Part shown: piece after piece, positions 1-6,133 of the stretch
How positions within the stretch are numbered: the stretch's first letter is position 1
How the letters are laid out: the number at the start of each line of letters is the position of its first letter
Position numbers and translations under genes: made by a program
Notes under the pieces: model-generated
Told to the model about the DNA's origin: nothing
What the model saw: only the letters and a program-made list of their open reading frames with translations
The model's database searches: none
From: an uncultured Pelolinea sp.
Lineage (GTDB): Bacteria; Chloroflexota; Anaerolineae; Anaerolineales; Anaerolineaceae
DNA: 6,807 bases
Reading direction: 5' to 3'
NCBI GenBank assembly: GCA_937902055.1
Contig: CALGUJ010000393.1
Location: forward strand, 1-6,807

Positions 1-450
1 GAAAGTTTCTTCAATGAAGCGGTTGAGAGGGGCGTTATCGCCGTACAGGTCGCCGCTGAAATCGACCACCATGTCCGCCCAATCCAGTTGGGTCAGCATG
101 CGGCTGCCGGAAAGCAATTTCTTTGCAGGTTTTCCCAGCAGGGGTTTGATCAACGCGTAAATCCCAAACAGCAAAGTATCTTTCAGGGAAATCAGCAGCG
201 TTCCCGGGCGGTAGGTCCAAAAGCGTTTGTGGGAGAGGCCGGTGATGGAGTAACGATCGAGAAATTCCGGCGAGAGCTGCAGGGTGGTGCGGATGGGGTC
301 AGCCGGGAAACTTTTGCGCAGGTATTGGAACATCGGGTCGACGATCAGGTAATTACCAATGTTGGTCTTTTCCAGCGCGCCCAGTTTCACCGAGGTGAGG
401 CCGATGATGAGGATATGTTTATCTGGCGAGGTGTTTTCCGATTGAGTCAA
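1..450 (-). CDS. Polysaccharide pyruvyl transferase family protein (3' end outside window)
   Basis: The minus strand reads open from base 450 to the window edge and gives the first 150 residues of a protein. Residues 12-38 (HILIIGLTSVKLGALEKTN, then IGNYLIVDP) have the N-terminal Rossmann-like strand and the glycine-rich 'GNIGN' type loop of the polysaccharide pyruvyl transferase family (CsaB/WcaK-like). Residues 125-139 (ADMVVDFSGDLYGDN) match the 'D.vv..sGd.ygD' motif of the same family. Such enzymes transfer pyruvate from phosphoenolpyruvate to a sugar hydroxyl as a ketal, in the cytoplasm, though some family members have other roles. The family usually has about 300-400 residues, so more than half is missing here. 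I chose TTG at 450-448 because the homologous region begins just after it, GGGAG lies five bases upstream, and I find no ATG or GTG between it and the candidate promoter. It diverges from the flippase gene, as expected within a polysaccharide cluster. Family call is good; substrate unknown. Confidence 0.8.
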   Translation of the reverse strand, partial: MTQSENTSPDKHILIIGLTSVKLGALEKTNIGNYLIVDPMFQYLRKSFPADPIRTTLQLSPEFLDRYSITGLSHKRFWTYRPGTLLISLKDTLLFGIYALIKPLLGKPAKKLLSGSRMLTQLDWADMVVDFSGDLYGDNAPLNRFIEETF

Positions 451-455
451 ATTTT

Positions 456-460
456 CTCCC
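456..460 (-). promoter_or_regulatory. Ribosome binding site deciding a TTG start
   Basis: On the minus strand GGGAG (complement of 456-460) sits five bases before the TTG at 450. It is the best Shine-Dalgarno match in the leader, and no ATG or GTG start competes, so it supports the rare TTG start of the pyruvyl transferase gene. Confidence 0.5.
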
Positions 461-511
461 GTCCAATTCGGGCGTGCCGAATTGCCGTGGTCGTAGTGTG
501 ATCTGCGGGGA

Positions 512-517
512 ATTATA
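512..517 (-). promoter_or_regulatory. Candidate -10 box for the pyruvyl transferase gene
   Basis: The minus strand carries a perfect TATAAT here, about 60 bases upstream of the TTG start at 450. This would give a transcript leader of roughly 55 bases. The hexamer about 17 bases further upstream (CCGAAA, complement of 535-540) is a poor -35, so the promoter would be weak, activator-dependent or of another type. The call rests on the box and its position between divergent genes. Confidence 0.4.
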
Positions 518-540
518 AACAATAAAAACCGATTTTTCGG

Positions 541-608
541 GCGCCATTTCTCAGTATTGGCGCGCGCAGGAAGGGAAGCCCCGCAACGGCGGCCGCCGAA
601 TTGGCGGC
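541..608. repeat. Cluster of GC-rich palindromes between divergent genes
   Basis: Three inverted repeats lie in this short stretch. GCGCCA (541-546) pairs with TGGCGC (558-563) across an 11-base loop. CGGCGGCCGCCG (587-598) is a perfect 12-base palindrome. GCCGCC (592-597) can alternatively pair with GGCGGC (603-608) around GAATT, so the last two structures exclude each other. There is no following T-run, so this is not an intrinsic terminator. Its position between the two candidate promoters of the 223-base divergent region would suit an operator or DNA-structural element, but it could also be a chance product of GC-rich sequence. Confidence 0.45.
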
Positions 609-615
609 GGATGGG

Positions 616-624
616 TGATAGAAT
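616..624 (+). promoter_or_regulatory. Candidate extended -10 promoter for the flippase gene
   Basis: TGATAGAAT fits the extended -10 pattern (TGn followed by TAnAAT). It lies about 50 bases before the ATG at 674, which predicts a start of transcription near 631 and a leader of about 43 bases. No good -35 is visible at the usual distance, which extended -10 promoters can tolerate. If real, it rules out the more upstream in-frame starts of the flippase reading frame at 557 and 611. Confidence 0.4.
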
Positions 625-673
625 ACTCTCGGTTTTCCAAAGACAACTTGCATCAGACAGGAAAAAACAAATC

Positions 674-2221
674 ATGACCCTACCCGACCAAAAAGAACCG
701 CAAGGTTACGCGAAAAAGGACGCCAATTTCTTCTCAGACGTGTTGAAGCTGGTGACCGGCAGCACGGTCATCCAGGTCATCCGCATCGTACTCTCGCCTA
801 TCCTCAGCCGCCTGTTCGCGCCCGATGCGTTCGGCGTGCTGCAAAATTACCTGGCGATCGCCAAGCCGGTGGGGGTCAATTCCTCGCTGCGCTACGAACG
901 GGCGATCATGCTGCCCAAGGACCGCAAGTACGCCGCCAACATGTTCGTGCTGGCGATGGGGCTTTCCGTGCTGGTGTCGCTGCTGCTGCTGGTTTTGGTC
1001 TGGCTGGGCGGCGGGTGGTTTGCCAACCTCCTGAACTCACCCGCGCTGGCCAGGTACCTGTGGTTCCTGCCGCTCTCCGTGGCCGCCATCGGCATCTTCG
1101 AAGCGCTGCGGCAATGGAATTCGCTGGAACGGAAGTATACGCGTCTCTCGATCACCCAGATCTGGAACGAAGTGCTGGGGGATGGGCTGACGGTGGGGTT
1201 CGGTTTTGCCGGAAATACCGGCGGCGGACTGATGATCGGCATGCAGGTGGTCGGGCAGATCTTTTCCACGCTGGCTTTTTTCGGCATGGTTTTCAAAGAG
1301 GACGCAAAATACATCCGGGACAGCTTCGATTGGGCGATTGTCAGGCAAGGTCTGTATGAATACCGCCGGCTGCCCATGTTCAACATGGTCAGCAACCTGA
1401 TCAACAACGCTGCGCTGTACATCCCCGGCATGCTGCTTTCAGCGTATTTTTCCACCACCGAGGCCGGTTATTACGCCATGGGCAACAACGCCATCCGCCT
1501 GCCGGTGACCGTGATCGGCAATTCGCTGGGGCAGGTGTTCTTCCAGCGCGGCGCCAAGGCTTACCACGAAAACGGCCTGAAATCCATCATGGAAGGCACC
1601 ATGAAATACCTGATCCTGATGAGCATGTTCCCCATGCTGTTGATCGCCATCATCGGCAAGGAAATGTTTGTGCTGGCATTCGGCGCTTCGTGGGCGGACG
1701 CGGGCGTGTATTCCCAGATCCTCAGCCTGTGGGTGTTCCTGGTGTTCATCGTCTCGCCCATCAGCTACGTGCCAAACATCGTGGACCGCAACGGCGAGTT
1801 CATGGTTCTGAACATCATCAACCTGATCACGCGCGTGCTCTCGCTGGTGATCGGCGGGATCAAGGGCGATGTGTATCTGGGCTTGTGGCTGTTCACGCTG
1901 AGCGGCATCCTGGTTTACGGCTACATGATGTTCTGGATCAACGGGATCTCGGGTATGCGCGCTTCGCAGACGCTTAGATACCTTTCCAAAACTTTCATCG
2001 GCTGCCTGCCGTTCCTGCTGGCGGTGGCGGCCTTCAAACTGTGGAACCCGGTGCCGCACGTGCCGGTGACCGGTTTGAAGTTTCCTCTGGATTATCTGGC
2101 GTTGATGCTGGCGGCTTTGGTTGCCGGGCTGGTTTACGTATACCTGTATATCCTGCGCGACAAGACCATCAGATCGGAATTCGTGCGCCTGTTCAGTCTC
2201 AAGAAGCAGACTAAAAACTAA
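674..2221 (+). CDS. Oligosaccharide flippase, Wzx type (MOP superfamily)
   Basis: This 515-residue integral membrane protein looks like a Wzx/RfbX-type flippase, which moves undecaprenyl-diphosphate-linked oligosaccharide units from the inner to the outer face of the cytoplasmic membrane. The N-terminus (residues 19-80) shows the family pattern: FFSDVLKLVTGS, then SPILSRLFAPDAFGVLQNYLA, then SLRYERAIMLP. Residues 228-300 carry the second characteristic stretch, with YEYRRLPMFN, the IPGMLLSAYFSTTEAGYYAMG region, and RLPVTVIGNSLGQVFFQRGA. About a dozen hydrophobic spans cover the rest, and the length suits the family. The reading frame is open from TTG 557, but ATG 674 begins where family members begin and follows a candidate promoter. 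Its ribosome site is weak (AGGA at 659-662, 11 bases away). It is transcribed alone here, divergent from the pyruvyl transferase gene and convergent with a membrane protein gene. The carried sugar cannot be told. Confidence 0.9.
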   Translation: MTLPDQKEPQGYAKKDANFFSDVLKLVTGSTVIQVIRIVLSPILSRLFAPDAFGVLQNYLAIAKPVGVNSSLRYERAIMLPKDRKYAANMFVLAMGLSVLVSLLLLVLVWLGGGWFANLLNSPALARYLWFLPLSVAAIGIFEALRQWNSLERKYTRLSITQIWNEVLGDGLTVGFGFAGNTGGGLMIGMQVVGQIFSTLAFFGMVFKEDAKYIRDSFDWAIVRQGLYEYRRLPMFNMVSNLINNAALYIPGMLLSAYFSTTEAGYYAMGNNAIRLPVTVIGNSLGQVFFQRGAKAYHENGLKSIMEGTMKYLILMSMFPMLLIAIIGKEMFVLAFGASWADAGVYSQILSLWVFLVFIVSPISYVPNIVDRNGEFMVLNIINLITRVLSLVIGGIKGDVYLGLWLFTLSGILVYGYMMFWINGISGMRASQTLRYLSKTFIGCLPFLLAVAAFKLWNPVPHVPVTGLKFPLDYLALMLAALVAGLVYVYLYILRDKTIRSEFVRLFSLKKQTKN

Positions 2222-2233
2222 TATGCCGAAACT

Positions 2234-2262
2234 CCGCCCGGCGCCTGCCGGTGGGTTTTGTT
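2234..2262 (+). terminator. Probable intrinsic terminator after the flippase gene
   Basis: Thirteen bases after the flippase stop codon, CCGGC (2238-2242) pairs with GCCGG (2247-2251) around the loop GCCT. After two mismatches, CC (2234-2235) can pair with GG further out, and the hairpin is followed by TTTTGTT (2256-2262). Position at the end of a gene facing a convergent neighbour fits. The U-tract is modest. The same hairpin might act weakly in the other direction on transcripts of the membrane protein gene. Confidence 0.6.
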
Positions 2263-2333
2263 AAGTGCGCATTGTTTCCCGGCCGGCTCGGCGTGGAGAG
2301 TTATCAATACCCCGTTTTTTTTGGCAGGATTGC

Positions 2334-4151
2334 TCAATGGGGAAGCAGTTTCAACCAATCCAGGATGAAGAAATATGGATTGGGAAAAGCGCCCTGCGAG
2401 GTCAACCCCGCGACCTCGATCATTTTCCAGAGATAAATGGGACGGCGTATCGCGCTGACAAGTACCATGATGACCGCCAGCGAGAAGACCAGATTCACGT
2501 ATCTCTTATCCTTGACCTGCGCATTCAGGTAATACAACAGAAACGAAAACGCCAGCGAAATCCCCAAAATTCCCTGGTGGTTATAGTAGCCTAATACCGG
2601 CAAGGCTTTCATCTGGAAAAATTGGATGATGGTGTGCGTGGGGCTGTCCACTGCCACCATGATCAGAAAAATGACCAGCGGAAAAATCGATGGGAAAGGA
2701 TCATCCCTGAATAATTTTTTGATTATTTTGATCAAAAGCAGATAAAAGAGCGTGAACAGGATGCCTGCGCCGTATCTCCAAAAATACACGTAGTGGTCCA
2801 TGAACAACGGCTTTTGCTGTTGGAGAAACCCGCTGTAATGATAGAGCGAATTGGTGCCGAGGAAGGCGGGCGGCAGGAAGTTGGTGAGGGTCACGAACAA
2901 TTGCGTGATGTAATTGGAAACAGGGTCCTCCAGAGCGCGCCAGATAAAGTAGCTGCCATAGGAGAAAATGACCCTGGATTCACCGGTTGCGTGCGCAAAA
3001 TCGGTGTAGGTTAATTTGATAATGATGTAAACCGCGGCGGTAATGGTGAATAGAAGAAAAACGGATAGCAACCGCCCGGCGTACCGCGATTGACGCTTGA
3101 AGTGGAAATAGATGAACAAAAAGATCGAGATGGCCCACACGGCCGCGAAGAAATCCAGCCAGCCTTCGTAAAACACGGCCGTTAAGAGCAGGGTGGGGAT
3201 CAGCGCGAGGAAAAATCCGCGGTTGTGCTCTTCGCGGCGGATGAACTCGTAAGCGAAATAAAGCAACAGGCAAAAAAGCACTTGCAGCAGGTAGAGCGAG
3301 ACCACCGAGGAATACTGGAAGGCGTTGTAGAAATGCGTGCCGAACCCCAGGCAGAGCGCCAGGAAATAGGAGAAATATGGCGAGCGGAACACTTTCCACG
3401 AGAGGAAGAAAGCCGTCAACATCAGGATGATCTGGCTCAGGTACCAGACCCCGGCAATGCCGATCAATTTACCCAGAAAATGGATCAGGATGTTGCCGAA
3501 AAACCAGTACCCGCCGAACTCCTTCACCGGCAGCAGCAACTGCCACCAACGGTAATTGGAGAACACGTATGCGGCTTCGTTGCTGTAAATCTTGAAGAAA
3601 TAGGGTTCCAGGTAAGTGCCGGATTGCTCCAGCACGTAGCGCAGAAAGAAGTTGCCGGCCAGCAGGAAGGGCAGACCCAGCCAGAACCTGGGTTTCTCTT
3701 TCCAGTTTTCGTTGGTGAAGGAGAACAAGGCCAGGATTTCCCAGAACAGGACGTACCCGAGCAGCGCGAAGGGCAGCAGGGCGGCATGCGCTTCGCGATC
3801 CACGTAGTTGATCCACAGGATGGTGAAGCGGTTGTACACCAGGTGGTTCATGAAGTCCGCGGTGATGAACAGGAAGGCCGAGCAGAGCAGGGCGAATGAG
3901 GCAGCCGCGACCAGGACGCCCATCCAGGCGCGGCTTTTTTCAAAGACCGAAGTAAGGAATTTGTTCCCTTTCAGCAGGGATAGGAGAAAGAAGAGGAGAA
4001 ACGCGGCGCCGATGACGCCCAGCATGATCAGAAAGAAGAAAAAGAAAGGGCTATTTTTCTGGATCAGCGCCACGGAATCCCGGTGCAGGCTGAAAGTCAG
4101 TCCCACTTCCAAAACGATCGCCAGGGAAAACCATCGAATATATTTCGTCAT
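2334..4151 (-). CDS. Multi-spanning membrane protein of unknown family, possible polymerase or GT-C-like enzyme
   Basis: This 605-residue protein is strongly hydrophobic, with about 13-15 predicted membrane spans by eye (for example near residues 5-22, 36-60, 76-98, 122-146, 156-174, 228-251, 280-303, 330-350, 360-380, 458-478, 486-501, 525-543 and 550-567). Two longer polar or aromatic loops stand out. The first is at about 175-225, rich in Y, F and W with YRWWQLLLPVKEFGGYWFFGN. The second is at about 383-457, which includes HATGESR and HYSGFLQQQKP. I do not recognise a family motif. Size, topology and a place beside a Wzx gene would suit an O-antigen polymerase or a GT-C glycosyltransferase that uses lipid-linked sugars, but no catalytic motif proves it. 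I note no clear DxD/DE signature in the first loop. The start ATG 4151 is preceded by AAAGGA three bases away, a tight but usable site. By eye the gene is more AT-rich than the neighbouring operon. Confidence 0.85.
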   Translation of the reverse strand: MTKYIRWFSLAIVLEVGLTFSLHRDSVALIQKNSPFFFFFLIMLGVIGAAFLLFFLLSLLKGNKFLTSVFEKSRAWMGVLVAAASFALLCSAFLFITADFMNHLVYNRFTILWINYVDREAHAALLPFALLGYVLFWEILALFSFTNENWKEKPRFWLGLPFLLAGNFFLRYVLEQSGTYLEPYFFKIYSNEAAYVFSNYRWWQLLLPVKEFGGYWFFGNILIHFLGKLIGIAGVWYLSQIILMLTAFFLSWKVFRSPYFSYFLALCLGFGTHFYNAFQYSSVVSLYLLQVLFCLLLYFAYEFIRREEHNRGFFLALIPTLLLTAVFYEGWLDFFAAVWAISIFLFIYFHFKRQSRYAGRLLSVFLLFTITAAVYIIIKLTYTDFAHATGESRVIFSYGSYFIWRALEDPVSNYITQLFVTLTNFLPPAFLGTNSLYHYSGFLQQQKPLFMDHYVYFWRYGAGILFTLFYLLLIKIIKKLFRDDPFPSIFPLVIFLIMVAVDSPTHTIIQFFQMKALPVLGYYNHQGILGISLAFSFLLYYLNAQVKDKRYVNLVFSLAVIMVLVSAIRRPIYLWKMIEVAGLTSQGAFPNPYFFILDWLKLLPH

Positions 4152-4231
4152 AAGTCCTTTTGGCGGCCCGTATTCAATCCAATAGGGCGGGGTGCCTTCA
4201 ATTCATGATGTCTGATGAAAAATCTGGACTT

Positions 4232-4237
4232 ATTATA
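4232..4237 (-). promoter_or_regulatory. Candidate -10 box for the membrane protein gene
   Basis: The minus strand has TATAAT about 80 bases upstream of the ATG at 4151, in the longest gap of the minus-strand gene run. The site is the self-complementary ATTATAAT (4232-4239), so the plus strand also carries TATAAT. Only the minus direction has an adjacent gene to serve. No convincing -35 is visible (GGTTTT at about 17 bases). It would let the membrane protein be transcribed independently of the upstream operon. Confidence 0.4.
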
Positions 4238-4271
4238 ATTTACGCTGAAGCCATAAAACCGGTAATTGGAG

Positions 4272-4309
4272 AAATGGCACTTGAATTCTCCGCGGAAGCG
4301 CGGCCATTT
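4272..4309 (-). repeat. Nested inverted repeat at the 3' end of the acyltransferase gene
   Basis: AAATGGC (4272-4278) is the inverse complement of GCCATTT (4303-4309), and inside it CCGCG (4290-4294) pairs with CGCGG (4299-4303) around GAAG. The structure begins right at the stop codon of the acyltransferase gene. On the minus-strand transcript no strong U-run follows (only UUUCUCC), so it is a weak terminator candidate. It may instead protect the upstream mRNA end from exonucleases. Confidence 0.4.
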
Positions 4310-4920
4310 TAAAAACGCAGGCTGAGGACCACGTAGTCCTTGCCAATCAGGTGAATCTCCTGCGCCAGGCGCCAGCCGCTCTTCAGGAAGAAACCGATCC
4401 AACTGGTATTACTTTTGCGGGTTTTGATCTTGATGCCGGGGATGCCCGCTTCTTTGAGATATTCAATAGAACACGCCACCAACGCTTTACCGGTGCCCTG
4501 ACCCTGTTGATCGATGCTTACGGCGATCTCGTAAATCTCGCCCAAGCCTTCGTCCACGCTTTTCTCGAACATGGAAGCCAGCACTTCGAAGTTGCGCTTG
4601 AAGTTTTTCCAGGAAGCGAAAGAGGTGCGCAGGCCGGTTTTCAGAAAGCCCTGCCATTCGTTGAGCACGATGGAACGGAAGAAGCGCGCGCTGTCGGTGG
4701 TGACGACCACGAACCCGCTGGGTTGGTTGTTATCCACAGCCACGAACACACACCCGTAGGGGGAGCGCATGGCGGCCGGGTAGAAAACCTTCTGCAGGAA
4801 ATCGGCCCCCAGGCCGGGCAGAAAATCGTCCGGCAGGGCGCGCATGTGGATTTCGGCGACTGCCGCGATCCACCCGGGTTTCAACTCATCGATCTCAAGC
4901 GTGTGCGTGGCTTTATCCAT
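4309..4920 (-). CDS. GNAT family N-acyltransferase
   Basis: This 203-residue protein belongs to the GCN5-related N-acetyltransferases, which transfer an acyl group from acyl-CoA to an amine. Motif A, the coenzyme A pyrophosphate site, is visible at residues 129-147 as IYEIAVSIDQQGQGTGKAL, with the Q-x-x-G-x-G core at Q139, G142 and G144. Motif B follows at about 171-183 (NTSWIGFFLKSGW). The N-terminal part (HMRALPDDFLPGLGADFLQKVFY, residues 25-47) resembles GNAT enzymes of polysaccharide clusters. The frame is open upstream to 4959, but ATG 4920 is preferred. It lies one base after the aminotransferase stop (TGA, A, ATG), with AAGG six bases before it inside the end of that gene. Tight coupling to an aminotransferase suggests it N-acylates an amino-sugar nucleotide in the cytoplasm. 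The sugar and acyl donor are unknown. Confidence 0.85.
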   Translation of the reverse strand: MDKATHTLEIDELKPGWIAAVAEIHMRALPDDFLPGLGADFLQKVFYPAAMRSPYGCVFVAVDNNQPSGFVVVTTDSARFFRSIVLNEWQGFLKTGLRTSFASWKNFKRNFEVLASMFEKSVDEGLGEIYEIAVSIDQQGQGTGKALVACSIEYLKEAGIPGIKIKTRKSNTSWIGFFLKSGWRLAQEIHLIGKDYVVLSLRF

Positions 4921-4921
4921 T

Positions 4922-6133
4922 TCAGGCCTTAAACTGATTGACCACCCGAATGATCTCACTCACCTGGCGCTCGCTCAGGCCGGGATGGATGGGCAGGTTG
5001 ATGGTGTGCTGGCTGCAATACAGGCTGTTGGGGAATTCCCGATCGCCTTTGTAAGGAGCGTAAGGCGGCAGGTGCGGGACGCTGTACTCGATCAACTGCC
5101 CGAGCTGCACGCCCTGCCGCGCGGCGGCTTGCAGGACAGATTGGCGGTCGGGCACGCGGATGACGAAGTGCGAGTAAGTGGCGCCCGGAACCTGCGGGGG
5201 CATAATCCACTCGTCGGGCAGGGCCAGTTCGTTAAAATACCGTTCGGCGAAGGCGCGACGCGCGGCCTTGACGCTTGCGTATTTGGGTAATTGCGCCAGA
5301 CCGACGCTGCCCTCCACGGCGCTCATGCCGATTTCATAATCCGGCGGGAAGTGGATTTTCTCGTCCAGGTGGTAGGCCTTGGTCAGGCGGTTCAGCAGGG
5401 GCGTGTCCTCCTGCAGCCAGTACACCAGCCCGTAGAGCGTTTCGTTGAAAGCCGGGTAAACCGCCAGCAGGTAGAGCAGGCGCTTGAGACTGTGCAGCCA
5501 GTCGGCGGGTTGGAAATGGCTGTCGCGCCACTCACGCAGGCGCGCGGCAATTTCATCGTCGTCGGTGGTGAACATGCCGCCGAAGATGGAAGTGATCTGT
5601 TTGCTGATGCCCAAGCCGAAGAGCGCGCCGTCGCCCTCTTTGATGACCGACTTTCCATCGGATTCCGCCTCGAAGGAATGGGCGCAATCCTGGATCACGT
5701 AGATGCGCCGGCCGAAGCGCTTTTCCGCCGCACGCACAATCGCGTTCACCTGGTCGGTATGCATGGGATAGCCGAAGACATGGGTGGGGATCACGGCGCG
5801 CGTACCGGCGGTGATGGCCCGCTCGAACAGGTCGTATTGCATGTTGTAATCCGCCAGTGAACAATCCACGAAGACGGGCGCGTTGCCGCTCAGTACGCTG
5901 GCGTGCGCCACCACCGAGCAGGTGTAGGCGGGCTGGACGATCTCCTCATTCTCGATCCCCATGGCTTTGAAAAAAGCCCACAGCGCGCTGCGCCCGTACG
6001 AAAAGGCCAGGGCGTGCTTCACGCCGAAGGTGCGCGCGAAACCTTCTTCAAATTGCTGCACGGCGTCGCGCGGCGCGTGGAAAAGCGCGGCGAATTCCTC
6101 TTTGCCGAGGTAGGGTTTCAAACGCGGGATCAT
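4922..6133 (-). CDS. DegT/DnrJ/EryC1/StrS-type PLP aminotransferase
   Basis: This 403-residue protein is a fold-type I pyridoxal-phosphate aminotransferase of the DegT/DnrJ/EryC1/StrS family, whose members typically move an amino group from glutamate to a keto-sugar nucleotide. Residues 37-60 (GVKHALAFSYGRSALWAFFKAMGI) are the cofactor phosphate-binding start region, with an 'SGRSAL'-type variant of the common 'SGTAAL'. HVFGYP is at 118-123. VIQDCAHSFEA (146-156) supplies the cofactor-binding aspartate D149. GISKQITSIFGGMFTTDD (175-192) holds the Schiff-base lysine, K178. A hydrophobic insert (about 212-241) is an unusual feature of this subgroup. The ATG at 6133 overlaps the upstream stop as ATGA and has AAAGGA ten bases before it. 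The frame stays open upstream to 6601, but that part is antisense-like filler within the deacetylase gene in another frame. Key residues are intact, so it should be active. The sugar substrate is unknown. Confidence 0.9.
   Translation of the reverse strand: MIPRLKPYLGKEEFAALFHAPRDAVQQFEEGFARTFGVKHALAFSYGRSALWAFFKAMGIENEEIVQPAYTCSVVAHASVLSGNAPVFVDCSLADYNMQYDLFERAITAGTRAVIPTHVFGYPMHTDQVNAIVRAAEKRFGRRIYVIQDCAHSFEAESDGKSVIKEGDGALFGLGISKQITSIFGGMFTTDDDEIAARLREWRDSHFQPADWLHSLKRLLYLLAVYPAFNETLYGLVYWLQEDTPLLNRLTKAYHLDEKIHFPPDYEIGMSAVEGSVGLAQLPKYASVKAARRAFAERYFNELALPDEWIMPPQVPGATYSHFVIRVPDRQSVLQAAARQGVQLGQLIEYSVPHLPPYAPYKGDREFPNSLYCSQHTINLPIHPGLSERQVSEIIRVVNQFKA

Noticed and set aside
88..501. Plus-strand open frame of 137 codons at the left edge
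   Set aside because: The opposite strand encodes a recognisable pyruvyl transferase over the same bases.
892..2059. Long minus-strand open frames opposite the flippase (892-1458 and 1439-2059)
   Set aside because: They are shadows of a well-recognised flippase. Composition is histidine-, aspartate- and glutamine-rich or low-information, with no plausible start signals.
2282..2322. Second plus-strand terminator: GCCGGCTCGGC hairpin and the T-run at 2315-2322
   Set aside because: The hairpin ends at 2292, more than 20 bases before the T-run, and the intervening sequence folds poorly. The hairpin at 2238-2251 is the better terminator.
3225..3899. Plus-strand open frame of 224 codons inside the membrane protein gene
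   Set aside because: It is rich in Q, E and H and has no family look, which is the typical antisense shadow of a gene for a hydrophobic protein. The minus-strand frame is longer and coherent.
3550..4273. Exact 14-base direct repeat CGGTAATTGGAGAA at 3550-3563 and 4260-4273
   Set aside because: One copy is inside the membrane protein gene and one in the gap, with no shared flanks. One such match in a window of this size is not far from chance, so I do not read it as an attachment site or recombination scar.
4351..4932. Plus-strand open frame of 193 codons opposite the GNAT gene
   Set aside because: It lies antisense to a gene with a clear acetyl-CoA motif and resembles no known protein.
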